From positions 395,108 through 459,107 of the forward strand of contig CAJJDN010000077.1 in assembly GCA_905182985.1 (NCBI GenBank): a DNA stretch of 64,000 nt, read 5' to 3'. How positions within the stretch are numbered: the stretch's first letter is position 1; every line of letters begins with the position of its first letter. This document shows, one piece after another, positions 40,471 through 52,118 of this stretch. The position numbers and the translations under genes are program-made. The stretch comes from Paramecium sonneborni. Taxonomy: Eukaryota; Ciliophora; Oligohymenophorea; Peniculida; Parameciidae. Under the pieces are notes generated by a model. The model worked only from the letters and a program-made list of their open reading frames with translations, was not told where the DNA came from and ran no database searches.

Positions 40471-43400
40471 TAAGATCATTTAATTATAATCACATTAAAA
40501 TTTAATTTTAAAAATCAAATTAAAAGGTAAAGAATTTATTATTCAATAAAAATGAAACTTGATAAATATTTCAATCATCAAACTTATCACATTCAACTAC
40601 TAAAGTATCAGCAATAAGGTCTTTAATTGTGTTTATATCATAATATTCCTTGAAGTTATAGAACTTAGAAAGAGATTTAACTCTGATTTATAATTTAACA
40701 AAAATTAACTATTCCCGTTTTATCAATAAATTATGATCATATTAATTCAAATAATTTGAATAAAGTTTTTTAATAAAAATTACTTTCCAATCAGTTCATA
40801 TGAGTCAAAATCTGAAACTTTTAACTTTGAAAGCAAATTTGGTCTTGTGTCACATAAAATTATTATCTATATCATACAATTAATTTATGATTTGTGACAA
40901 TTAATTTTTTCAATAAAAAATGAGAATAAGACTTCCTAGTTTGAAATAGGTAATTATTTAATTATATCAGCAATCAAATTCTGGTCTGATCAAATTTGAA
41001 ATTTTTTTTCTAACCCTTCAAGAATTTGAATTAACATTTCTTATTTCCTATTGATTCAAATCATGTTTTAAAATATTGCAAATAAATTATGTACGATACT
41101 TCTTAATCATTTACGTACATCCGCAATCATTAAATAATTTCATAAAATATTAAGAGATACATAATTAGTCTGAGTGGTTTGAGATTTTATTGATATTTAT
41201 TAGTCTTTATAATTATTTCTATATTATTTAGATTTTAATATAGTATTTTATTAAAAATAATTTATCAATCTACTTATGATTTCTAGTTATTTTTTTATAT
41301 TATAAATGTTATAAAATTGAAAATGTCTTATTTTGTCAAATTTTAGATTTATTAAATGAAACGAAAATTTTAATTTTGTCATCTTCTTTTACTAAATTAA
41401 TATAGCCATAAATAAATTAGTTTTCCTCCAAATGATATAAAATATTGTTATTTGTTCTAAGATCTTTCATCTTCTAATATTTAATTTATAATAAAGATTC
41501 CTTATAATTATTTTTCACATGATTCCTAATTAATATTAGAGTCAGTATTTATGCATAATTATATTTATGTAAAAATTATAGCAATTTCTGCATTAAGATT
41601 TTTTTCGTATCAAAACAAAAAATCTAGAATTTAATGGAATTTTATAAGCAAAAATACAATAATTAAAATAATTCTTTCCTTTGTGCATATGTATCCTTTT
41701 CTTTAGTATTTCTCGTGATACTCATAATATATCTAATAATTTCATTTTGGTTTTTTATCATACATGTTCTTCTTTTTAATAATTTTATGTTCCTTCAATT
41801 CCTTTTCTGTCTATAAGGTTTCATAAAACCTATATCATCTGATGATTTTTTCTGTTCATCTTTCACTAAGTTCAATTCATTTTTTAATAGCATCTGATTA
41901 ATGGCTTTTATAAGATTAACTTAAATTATTCATTTATTCCTAATTATTTTTTATTTCTGGTTTTTAAGGTTATTAAAAAGACGTTAGTAGTTTCATCAAT
42001 ACATAAAATTATCTAAAATTTTCTTTTTAAACTCTTGTGTCAAAATTTTTTTTAATTTTCATATATTCTTTATTAATATTATATTTTATTATTTCCTAGA
42101 ATGAATTTAAAAAATTTACCTGTTTCATTCTTGCACATTTTCTTCAAATATTTTCTAACAATTCTAAATTCAATTATTTCTCAACAAAATTTTTAAGTTT
42201 TTCTAACTAACATTTTTCGACTTTTTCAAAATGGAAAAAAAATAAATGTTTTGATTCAGATTAAAAAATTTAATTTTAGAATGTTTATTCATAGAAATAA
42301 TGTGCCTCAACTTATATTGAATTTTTTAAATCTTATAATAAATTTTGATAAAGATTTTTGTAATGATTAGGTATAATAAGATTAATATTAATACTTAGGA
42401 TTATTAATTTTTGAATTTTATCTGATAAATTATTTTTATTAAAAATACAAATTTTATACACTACTTAGCAAATTATTTATTATAAAATGAATAACAATTC
42501 TGCATTCATTTTCTTTTCGTTTACATAGAAATATTTAAATAATATTATAAATACAATCTACATAATTCTAATTGTTGTAATTAGTTTTATTTACTTAATA
42601 AATTCTAACATTATTTCAAATAATTTAAAGAAATTTATGATGAAAATATTGTAGAATAATCAAAAATTCGACCAAATATTTTAATAATAGAACATCTTTT
42701 AATTTATTCTCAAATTGTTGATTGTATATTTATTTAACAATAAATAACCGAAAATTAAGACTTTTTATAAATGAAAAAAATTATACATAAATTATTAAGA
42801 AGATTGCCATCCTTCCAAGAATTAGTTGATAAAGTAATTTTTAACTTATGTATCACTAATATATATAATAAGATTAAATTTGTAAGAGGAGCGCCTCACT
42901 GAATATTTTTTATATGGATGGATGCTAAGAAAATTCTACAAATTCCTGTTTATTCAGACAATTCTTGCTCAAATTAAACTTTACTCAATTGTTATAATAA
43001 TAAGCTATTATTCAAGTTTATCTGTTGCAATAGCTAAGATCTCTCAAAAAGGATTTTTGGAAATAACAAAATTTTAATTAAACGAATATCCGAGAATGTG
43101 TTCTTGTAATAGTAATGAATTACTTCAATACAAAATTTAATTGAAATCGTTAAATTCACAAGAAGGAGATGGTAATACTGAAATTTCATGAATGCTTAAT
43201 TAAATGTTATAATTTAGGATTCATCTGGTCTGGTAATTATTTAATCAAATATTTTAAATTAAATAATCATTGCAATAAGCTTTTAACGAAAATTGTTAAT
43301 TTTTAATTCCTAATCAACTCAAATTCATATTTATATTGATAATAATTGAGTATTAAGAAACTTGTATTTTATGATGGAGTATTTTTTAAATTATTTAAAG

Positions 43401-43596
43401 ATATTATAAGTTAATTAGATAAAGGGCTATCTTGGATAATTATTATATTATCATTAATTGCCAGAAAAAAAAACTTGAGAGGTTTAATGGATGATTAAAA
43501 CTAATAAAAATTAATGATTTAATAGAATTAAGATCAATTTATTTATTTTTAGTTAATCAAATTATCAAATAATTTATTTATTCTATCCATTATTCA
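40471..43596. other. Long AT-rich interval, no supported gene
   Basis: About 3.1 kb. A 89-codon frame at 42922-43191 contains some protein-like sequence, but an overlapping frame looks equally good, so neither is called. No repeats or transposon motifs were recognised. Confidence 0.4.
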
Positions 43597-43923
43597 ATGG
43601 GTAATAATTGTTGCGACTTTAATCTAGATTATAACAATATGGAATTGAATAATTCAATATAGTAAGGAAATGAGGCTTAAAATAATGATAATTAGATATC
43701 TGATACAAAAAATTTTTATAAAATAAATGAAAATTTGGAAAATAATTCTCCTTAAGAAAATGCTCAAAAAATTCAAATTACTAGATTAGTGGCTACATCT
43801 AATAATAGAGATTTATTAGAATCAAAGGAAATTAATCTCTCACAATAATTGAAGAGCTGTAGTAATTGCACTGTAAAAACTCTAATTGAAAGTAATAAAA
43901 GTTATCCACCATAAGAAAATTGA
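43597..43923 (+). CDS. Small N-terminally acylated-type protein (MGNNCC)
   Basis: A 108-residue frame from ATG 43597 to TGA 43921-43923. It begins MGNNCCDFNLDY: Gly2 with adjacent Cys5 and Cys6 is typical of N-myristoylated, palmitoylated ciliate proteins. The rest is Asn/Gln/Glu-rich and probably disordered, with a Cys pair (KSCSNCTVKT) near the end. Composition is coding-like despite the short length. After the TGA the same frame stays open for about 20 more codons (KQNENFLLTRSDLLPNTQR), which suggests the present stop may be a recent nonsense mutation in a longer protein. Membrane-peripheral localisation is inferred from the N-terminus only. Confidence 0.6.
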
Positions 43924-44286
43924 AAACAAAATGAGAATTTTCTTTTGACAAGAAGTGATTTATTACCAAATACTTAAAGAATATGAGATATATAAAATTT
44001 AATATTAATTAAACAATGAAATTAAAGACTTGTGAATTAAAGAAGTAAAACACAACATTGTCTATCTAACACAGTCAAATTATTAATATTCATTTATTGA
44101 ACATCTTCTTTCACTATATATTCCTATGCTAATTATACAGATATGATCATAAAACTAAAGACTTAGTTAAAGACTTCAAAACTTTATCATAAACAGAATT
44201 ATATATTTATTCTAGGGGAATTTTTTCATACAAATTTATTTTATTTTGAAATGCATAAATAATACACAAATAATTAATAAATATTC
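43924..44286. other. AT-rich spacer between convergent genes
   Basis: About 360 bases between a plus-strand and a minus-strand gene. Only the short possible extension of the MGNNCC frame was noted. Confidence 0.4.
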
Positions 44287-45489
44287 TCATTAACTTTCTC
44301 CTGGAAATAAAATCTATTTCTTAGTTAAAATTTAATCTTCTTTTGTAAAACCTAATTATGAAAGTTTTCTATTAAAATTGGTTTTAATTATAGCTTCATC
44401 CATATATAAATTCATCAACTACATATCTGTTATAAACTCATTATACAACAATTTTTGTTCATTCTTGTTACACATGTTTATAATTCTCTTGGATTTCAAA
44501 TTAAATTAATTCAGCAACATCATCTTTTATTTCTTCTTATTAATTTATTCCTATTCTATTTGTGATTTCCTGTTTTCTGATGCCACAGAAGGTAAATTGC
44601 TCTAAGTTCTATATCTTGATTTAGGATTGGGATATAATTATTTCGATATATTGAATAATTATTACTCAAATATAGAACTTATTTTTTTCTTTTATGCCTT
44701 GATTTGATATATATAATTTAATTAATCTTCTTTTATATTCTGATTGTGCTTCATTTTAGCTTCATTTATTTTTGATTTTATAAATTCATTAGCTTATTGT
44801 TTAAATGCTAAATAAATATCTTCTTCTAATAATTCAGTAGAATTCAAATCAATTCCATACTGTAAAACAATCTTATAAAGCTCCTTATCATAATCTATTT
44901 AATTAATCTTTTACTACTCAACCTATATTCCACAGTTTCCATCTCCTGTTTGAGTTCTACATTTTATTGATTTTCCAATTTTCTAATTCCAATTATCTAT
45001 CTCTTATTTCTCTTTCTTTATTTATTCTATATGATCTTCAACATAAAAATAAAATAGATTTTAATCATACTAAGATTTTGTAACTTAATCTCTATTTGAC
45101 TTTTATTCACAAGAACTTTAATATTAACTAATTGTTCTAATATTAAAGTTATATAATCTCTCCTTAGATAATACCTTAGATTTATTGGTTGGTACCTTTA
45201 CCAAACCTAAATCTAAAAAAAAATCACTATCTAAAAATGCTTTATCAAATTCTGTTTCAAATTTTACTTCAAATTATTCATGCATCTTTTTTAACTCTAC
45301 TTCTTGCTAATCCAATTATCGAGCTATTTTCCTTCTTTTTAGATAATTCTTTACTGACTCTAATAAATCTCTATTATTTAATATATTCAGTTTCTTTAAT
45401 TATGCTTTTGTATCAATAAAAGTATCAAGTATCTTAAATTATTGCAATTAACGATTAAGTCTTATTTACTATGAATACTTTACTTAATA
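44287..45489 (-). CDS. Coiled-coil protein, start uncertain
   Basis: The minus-strand frame is open from a TGA at 45490-45492 down to the stop at 44287-44289, 400 codons in all. The first in-frame ATG is at 45285, giving 332 residues. About 65 codons upstream of it are also protein-like (LNILNNRDLLESVKNYLKRR), so the true start probably lies in a short upstream exon. One candidate would be ATG near 45493 joined by an intron of about 37 nt. The protein is Lys/Glu/Gln/Asn-rich with long helical segments, for example EQIKKEKQEIDNWNQKIGK and ANEFIKSKINEAKMKHNQN. No catalytic motif, signal peptide or membrane helix is seen. A cytoskeletal or scaffold role is possible but unproven. Confidence 0.68.
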
Positions 45490-45925
45490 TCATGTGTATT
45501 ATTTATTTATTTTGATTAAGCTTTAACTTTGTTTACTAACTTTCTTACTCTGTCTGTACTACAGCTATTTTGTAAATTATACGATATTTTTATATTCTGT
45601 TATGATGAAATATTTGCGAAAGTATCATTTAATTATTAGAATTTCAAATTTATTGTCATTAAGTTTATGCCTTATAAATTTAATTTTTCATATTAAACAT
45701 TTTAATAAATTTTATATATTGAATTATAATAAATGTATAATAGCATTCTATAAATTTAATGAGCCTTTTTTTAGATAGTGAAGGATTATTTGGAATAAAA
45801 ATATTATTTTCTTATACTCAATAATATTTATTTAACTTTTTGGGTATTTATATTTTCAATTATTTAATCGCGAATAAACTTTGTTAAATACATTTTAAAC
45901 TTAAAATGATTTAATAGCAAATTAT
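45490..45925. other. AT-rich sequence, nothing recognised
   Basis: Upstream side of the minus-strand coiled-coil gene and the left side of the TPR remnant. No separate feature is visible. Confidence 0.35.
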
Positions 45926-46620
45926 AAAGACATTCAGAGTTAATTGAAACAAATAATTGAAATAGTTAATATAAAGTTAGAATCAGATATTACTATATTA
46001 ACAGATTTGGATTAACTGCTAAAAATGGATCGTATATGTATTTAGGATTATTCTTAATAAATAAATTAATTTATTAATTTGATAAAAGAATAGAAAAAGA
46101 TGATGAAAATGCTTAGGAAATAATTTCACTAATAATGGAAAAAAAGAAATAAATTTATATAATATTGTTAAATCTGAGGAAGCATTAAATTTATTTGAAT
46201 AATCAATAAAATATGATCATATATTAGTTTAAGTGTATTATTTAAAGGGTAAATATGTGTAAGTTTAAAGTTTGGCAAGATGTTATTAATGATAAGATGG
46301 AAATAGTATGTTTAACGAGGTTGAATCACTATTAAGATGCCATCAAATACTATAATCTAGCATTTATGATCAATTCGAAATATAGAGAAGCTTTTAATAC
46401 CTAAGACAAAAGCGTTTTTAAATACTTATTTTAATTAGGGATTGTATTTGATTTAATTGAATATCAACATATATTAGTTGAATTGTTATTAAGTTGCAAT
46501 TGAATGTTATGATTAAGCAATTAAAATCAATCAGAAAGATAACTGAACAACAATTCTAGAACATGCAAGTTATTTGCTTAAAATAAAGCAGATAGAATTT
46601 AAATAGCATAATAATAAATA
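45926..46620 (+). pseudogene. Decayed TPR-repeat gene
   Basis: Fragments in shifting frames resemble a Paramecium TPR protein. An N-terminal helical part (about 45926-46110) reads LKQIIEIVNIKLESDITIL and DQLLKMDRICIQDYSQQIN. It is followed by TPR-like pieces: EALNLFEQSIKYDHILVQVYYLKG near 46180, DAIKYYNLAFMINSKYREAF near 46340 and VAIECYDQAIKINQKDN near 46490. These are classic A-x-x-x-Y/F helix pairs of TPRs. TGAs and frame changes between the pieces show that it cannot make one protein. Intact relatives would be protein-interaction scaffolds. Confidence 0.55.
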
Positions 46621-47616
46621 CTAATAATTATTTTAAATTCTTAAGAATTTTTTTTAAATAATAGTAGAATTAGTGAGAATTTTCTACAGCTTTTGAAATG
46701 TACTTATCATTATTCTTGGAATATATATTATTTTCTACGGATTAGATTAATCTGTAGTATAAGTTTTATTAATATCTGAAGTTATAAATAAATATAAGGA
46801 GCAGTATATTTTAAAAAAATATTTTTTTTAATTTAATGAAGAGAGTTGCCATTCAAAAAATATTATTAAAGTAATTATAAAATTTCATTTTGAATATCAT
46901 TATGTATATTTTTAACAATTATTTTATCATCATCAATTTCTGTAATTCATAATTAATTGTAATAATCATGTGCNNNNNNNNNNNNNNNNNNNNNNNNNNN
47001 NNNNNNNNNNNNNNNNNNNNNNNNNNNNNNNNNNNNNNNNNNNNNNNNNNNNNNNNNNNNNNNNNNNNNNNNNNNNNNNNNNNNNNNNNNNNNNNNNNNN
47101 NNNNNNNNNNNNNNNNNNNNNNNNNNNNNNNNNNNNNNNNNNNNNNNNNNNNNNNNNNNNNNNNNNNNNNNNNNNNNNNNNNNNNNNNNNNNNNNNNNNN
47201 NNNNNNNNNNNNNNNNNNNNNNNNNNNNNNNNNNNNNNNNNNNNNNNNNNNNNNNNNNNNNNNNNNNNNNNNNNNNNNNNNNNNNNNNNNNNNNNNNNNN
47301 NNNNNNNNNNNNNNNNNNNNNNNNNNNNNNNNNNNNNNNNNNNNNNNNNNNNNNNNNNNNNNNNNNNNNNNNNNNNNNNNNNNNNNNNNNNNNNNNNNNN
47401 NNNNNNNNNNNNNNNNNNNNNNNNNNNNNNNNNNNNNNNNNNNNNNNNNNNNNNNNNNNNNNNNNNNNNNNNNNNNNNNNNNNNNNNNNNNNNNNNNNNN
47501 NNNNNNNNNNNNNNNNNNNNNNNNNNNNNNNNNNNNNNNNNNNNNNNNNNNNNNNNNNNNNNNNNNNNNNNNNNNNNNNNNNNNNNNNNNNNNNNNNNNN
47601 NNNNNNNNNNNNNNNN
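46621..47616. other. AT-rich sequence and assembly gap (643 N)
   Basis: 46621-46973 shows no gene; 46974-47616 is a run of N. The pseudogene to the right may begin inside the gap. Confidence 0.6.
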
Positions 47617-48971
47617 AAAATTGACCTTTATTCATATATGCATTTAAAAGGATTTAGAGTTAATGCTTTCTTTGATTTAATCTGATAAATATTTCTGAGA
47701 TATCTATTCGTTAATCCCAACTAAGGGTTTTTTCCACAAGGACTTCCAGAAATATTAAATTAAATAATAATATTTTAACTTTTACCACTAATTAAAAATA
47801 AGTTTTATTTTAAATTATTGAATATATTGTTTATTAATAATATGAAATAAAAATTATTAAAACTCATCATATGATATTGCTTTAAATAGTAAAACAGATG
47901 TTCAAGAAATTATTAAATTAATAAAAGCTGCTCCATTTATTGTCTAAGTTGAGAATGGAATTATCTCATTAACTTATCAAAGCTATTGCAGATTAAGATT
48001 CAATCATTATAAGAGTAACAAATTTAAATAATGAAATCATGATGTTTTTATGGGAAAATAAAAATTTATACCTTTCTTAACTTAATTCAATTTTAATTTT
48101 AATTAATTTCTAAAGATTTAAAAGCAATATTTGAGGTTAAAAGTGTTGAAAATATCTAGATTGCATAATTAATTTTAGATGTTCAATCATTCTGATAATA
48201 ATTATAAATCTATTGGACTCTAATTTTAAATCATAAATTCTTTGGGAGTATCCAGTATTTAAATAACAGAAGTTTAAATTGAAGTAATTTATATCGTCAA
48301 ACCCCAGAATTTAAATAATCAATGATAATTAATTTGTACAGCCAAAAATATTGATTAAGATGGAACTATTCTTAGAGATGGCATTTTTATGTAAGATTAC
48401 AATAAATATGTCAACTTAATAACTGATTCATCTTCTTTTACTGATCTTCACAGTTATCAATGTCAAAGTTGTTAATCCACTCTTGTTTGTCTAAAATATC
48501 CATATGGCTTTTATTTAGATACTAATAATTAATGTATTTTGGATTTTGGGGCATTCTTGAAATTCATTTGAAATTCCTTGGACTTGTTAGATTTGCAAGA
48601 ATGTATTAAAACTGAATGCCCCTATGGTTACTTTAGAAATATAAATACAAAATTAAGTGAATCTGAAATGTCCTGATTAATGTAATCAATGTATTATTCT
48701 TAATATTTGTGTCAATTGCAAGAATGTAGATTCCTTATCTGATTCCTCATGTATTTCTAACACTGTCATGGAACTTGATGATTAATCAAGTATTATAGCC
48801 ATTTTTATTATTATCTTAGCAGCTGTATTCATTAGTGTTTCAGCTTGCTCTTTCACCTTAAATTGTTAATATAAAAAACTGCTTTAAGAATCAAGTAGAT
48901 CCAACCTGAGAAATCAGTAAGCGTATTACCGCAAGATGCAATTTCAGTGTTATCAGACTGAGATAAAATGA
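47617..48971 (+). pseudogene. Cysteine-rich type I membrane protein pseudogene
   Basis: The readable part begins right after the gap. An early stretch is beta-rich and broken (TDVQEIIKLIKAAPFIVQV near 47900). From about 48350 a frame gives HSYQCQSCQSTLVCLKYPYG, then a TGA at 48569-48571, then DLQECIKTECPYGYFRNI in the same frame. A shift near 48670 leads to KCPDQCNQCIILNICVNC. A hydrophobic helix follows (IIAIFIIILAAVFISVSACS, near 48790-48850), then a basic cytoplasmic tail ending at TGA 48969-48971. CxxC spacing is furin-like, as in ciliate surface proteins. The stop and the frameshift disable it; the 5' part is hidden or lost in the gap. Confidence 0.7.
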
Positions 48972-50114
48972 ATGCTTTATTATTTCACATATTAATATCA
49001 AAAATAATAATAATTTCTATACATGTTATTACATTTATTAAATTAATCAATTTTATTAATTTTCTTTTATATGTCTTTTTTATCATTTAATTATTCACAT
49101 GATTTGAAAATTAGTTTTACAAACTATTATAAATTTTATTAAAAGAAATAAAATTGTATTAAATATTTTTCTTTAAAAATCACTAAGAATTTGAATTAAT
49201 ATTAAGATGGATGATATTAATATAAATTGGTTGCAAAATATTCTTGACTCAACTTACCATCGGAATCAAAAACATATTATATGAAGAATATTTCACAAAC
49301 TATTTAAATTAGTTTGAATAATAATCTTGTAGAAGTAATTACCAGTACTTTATTTGAAAAATTAAACAAAATGAACTAATTGAAGATGACAAATTACTAT
49401 CCAGAATGAAAGATAGATATTTTGAGTATATGAATTTCAGAATATTTCTTTAATTTGAAAGGATAAATTCTTGACAATCCTGGAGGCTATTTTATTGAAT
49501 ATAAATGTACAAAATTCAAAAACCATTATACTGAAGGAAAGGTTAAAAAATATGTATAACCTTAACTCATATTAAAACTATTTAAAATACTAGTTTTATT
49601 TATTAATGCAGTTTAAAAATCTAAAATTTAATAATTTTTTATTCCTATACTCTAAACTGAAAATATTTTTTTTCTTAACATTTAAATTCAATAAAATTCA
49701 AAGATATAGGATACAATGATCATTTAATGAATAGAAAACAAATGCATCAAGACCTACAAAAATTAATTAGTTAGTTTAGAGAGTTTTTTTTCATTTATAT
49801 AAATTCAGAATTAAATTATTAGTATAATTTAAAATACTAATAAATATTCAATTATAAATTTATCCAATAAATTAATAGCTTCTACTGAAAATGTTGATTT
49901 TAATGTTTACATTTAACAGCTCAAGTTATTTCAAGACTAATATTTTATAATAATAAAGAATCTATCATTAATTCTCGATATGAAAATATTTTCTTAATTT
50001 AACTTATTTAATAGTATCAAATAAGAATTTAAGAATTTTTTTTCTTTTGTTGATAGCAGGAATATTAATTAGAAATATTTAAGCGATTACTAATTAAAAA
50101 AATAAATCTATTAT
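48972..50114. other. AT-rich interval, no supported gene
   Basis: About 1.1 kb. Near 49380-49560 two overlapping short frames look weakly protein-like in different frames. Neither is convincing. Confidence 0.35.
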
Positions 50115-50642
50115 TCAAAGTTAAAAATAAGCTTCAGCTTTGATTATATGAAGGAAAGGGGCTTCTGAATTCCCATTCCTATTAAAAATTCTGAAATATT
50201 TGACTAATTGGTTAGGAAATTTGATTTTGGCAACTTCAATATAATAGATGACTGAATCAAATATTACAGTTTCTTTATTAGAATCTGATGCATAAATTAT
50301 GAAATCATAGGTACGAATGTCACCATTCCTCAACATAATTAATAATGTATTCAATTCAAAGACCTATATTAATTCAATAACAATTGATTGGCCTATTTGG
50401 CAATAAGTTCCTCTATAATTCGAATAAATTTCGTAAATTTCATTTCTAAAGAGTATTCCTATTAATCTACCAACCCCTAAAAATAAATTTTATTTTCGAC
50501 TTGCCAACAAAGGACCTTCATCAAATCTTATCACATTTTTGTAATTGCCTCTTATTAATGCTTTTAATTTAATTTATTTCTAACAATATTTAAATTTTTG
50601 AATAGAACAATTTTAACTAATCGTTAAAAGTATTATTATCAT
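50115..50642 (-). CDS. Small secreted discoidin-like (F5/8 type C-like) protein
   Basis: A 175-residue intron-free frame on the minus strand, ATG 50642 to TGA 50115-50117. The N-terminus (MIIILLTISQNCSIQKF) resembles a short signal peptide. Residues about 60-170 follow the galactose-binding/discoidin pattern seen in BTBD9-type proteins. First comes a hydrophobic IGQSIVIELIQVFELNTL strand, then MLRNGDIRTYDFIIYASDS, then a phosphate-like turn. It closes with VKYFRIFNRNGNS and FLHIIKAEAYF, the usual RYIRI...AFE ending. Such domains bind carbohydrate or protein ligands, so an extracellular binding role is inferred. The standard-code frame at 50121-50354 is only the C-terminal part, because a TAG Gln codon lies upstream. 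Confidence 0.7.
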
Positions 50643-51601
50643 AAAACATCTCCACATTTAAAATTTTTTAATATTAAAAAAATTAATATTTCCATCTACA
50701 TATTAATATATATTAAGTATATAAATTAAAAAATGAAAATTTAACATGAGAATGATAATCAAGGATGTTAATAGTAAAATGGGTTAAATAAAGAGTGAGA
50801 TTAGGGTTTGGAATTAATTTATTTGAATTGGAAAATATAATTATCAAGTCATAACCTGGGAACATGTGATATATTTTAGAAGATAGGAAAATGAGAAACC
50901 AAATATTAAAATGTAATAATTATATGTATTCTCGAAAGTTTATAAATGATTTAATCTTAGAAATTATAATATAAATATTTATATCAAAATATTTTAAATT
51001 AGTTGTCAATCATTATAAAAGACCTCCTCAGAAAAAGTAATAATTATTTCTTTTAGCATTTTGTTAAAATTTATTATTGAGTTGATTGATTGAATATAAT
51101 TAAAATTTTATTCTCTAGATTGCTAATAGTATGATAATTTTAATACTTCATTATTTATTTAATATGTTATAGAATGAATGGAGAAAAATTATTATCATAA
51201 ATAAGATTCCAAAAGTTTGAAAGTTTATAAAATATGGCTTTTTAATCAACCTAATCTCATTCGTATATTTATATACTTTTAAAAATTTCTGATTCTAATT
51301 TATTTAAATTTCTTAAAAGATTGTTTAGAAAAGTATAAATAAAATTAATATAACATTAATCAGAATTGAAGTTTTCTTAACAAAAATGAATAGGATTATT
51401 CATAAAGGAAAATAACAATTATATATTTTACTTCTAATTCATGCTAATGCGTTTCCTGATTTTATTTGATTTTTAAATATCTATGCTTCAAGCTAAACAG
51501 AATTCTTCTCAATTAGTTATTTATATAGGTTTTTTGGTTGATTTTATTTCCCTCAGACAAAATAACATAGGAAAATGTCTTGTTATTAGAAAAATGCGCT
51601 T
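50643..51601. other. AT-rich interval, nothing recognised
   Basis: No gene seen upstream of the discoidin-like gene; the right end may hold the lost 3' part of the neighbouring pseudogene. Confidence 0.35.
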
Positions 51602-52118
51602 TCAAATATGTTTAAAATATTTCTTTCGTTATTTTTCATTAGCTTTATTGTTATCCTGCCAGAATATATCATCGTTGATATAACAACCAACTGGAATATC
51701 ATCTTTTCTTTCTGATTTATCTACAGCCCAGTTAGGTAAAAGAAGATCATTCTTGACTGTCTGTCCTGAAGTATGCACACTTTATTTAAATACTCATAGA
51801 AGAATTCAGGATTCTAAATAAAAAATTATAAATTTACCAGCATCGAAATATTCATTTTCTCAACTATAAATTAATCTTTCTTTATCAAATCTTTAAATTA
51901 TAGGTCTATATCCATCTGACCCATAATCGTAGACTTCTTGATTTAAGTCATCAAATAAACAAGATTATAATGCTATATAATTCAAAGAGCTTTATTTTTC
52001 AGCTAAAGTCCTCTAATTATTTGCACATTCCATTCCTCTATTAATTAAAAATTTCTCTTAAATGTTTAGGAAACGTCTTATAATACATGTTTAAATAACC
52101 TAATTTAACAGGTTCATG
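51602..52118 (-). pseudogene. Conserved but unrecognised gene, disabled
   Basis: A minus-strand frame from ATG 52118 reads MNLLNQVIQTCIIRRFLNIQ, then ECANNQRTLAEKQSSLNYI and EVYDYGSDGYRPIIQRFDKE. It meets TGA 51860-51862 where Trp would fit (IYS-stop-ENEYFDAG). A 24-nt GTAAAT...TTTAG intron is recognisable at 51814-51837. Beyond it, NPEFFYEYLN and then HTSGQTVKNDLLLPNWAVD and KDDIPVGCYINDDIFWQDNN follow in other frames, ending at TGA 51602-51604. The protein-like quality is high and probably marks a real family, but I cannot name it. The nonsense codon and two shifts argue for a pseudogene. Confidence 0.55.

Noticed and set aside
42888..42902. Small GC-rich inverted repeat (GAGG...CCTC)
   Set aside because: A four-base stem with a four-base loop is too short to support a structured RNA or terminator.
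42922..43191. 89-residue ATG-started frame (contains KSLNSQEGDGNTEIS)
   Set aside because: An overlapping frame (MDAKKILQIPVYSD...) looks equally protein-like and neither shows a family signature, so a call would be arbitrary.
46919..47647. Frames of 218-238 codons spanning the second gap
   Set aside because: Same artefact of a run of N.
49380..49560. Weakly protein-like sequence in two frames
   Set aside because: The two frames contradict each other and no motif was recognised.
51602..52118. BEACH-domain identity for the pseudogene (because of NPEFFYE and LLLPNWA)
   Set aside because: The spacing and surrounding residues do not follow the BEACH pattern; the resemblance is limited to two short strings.
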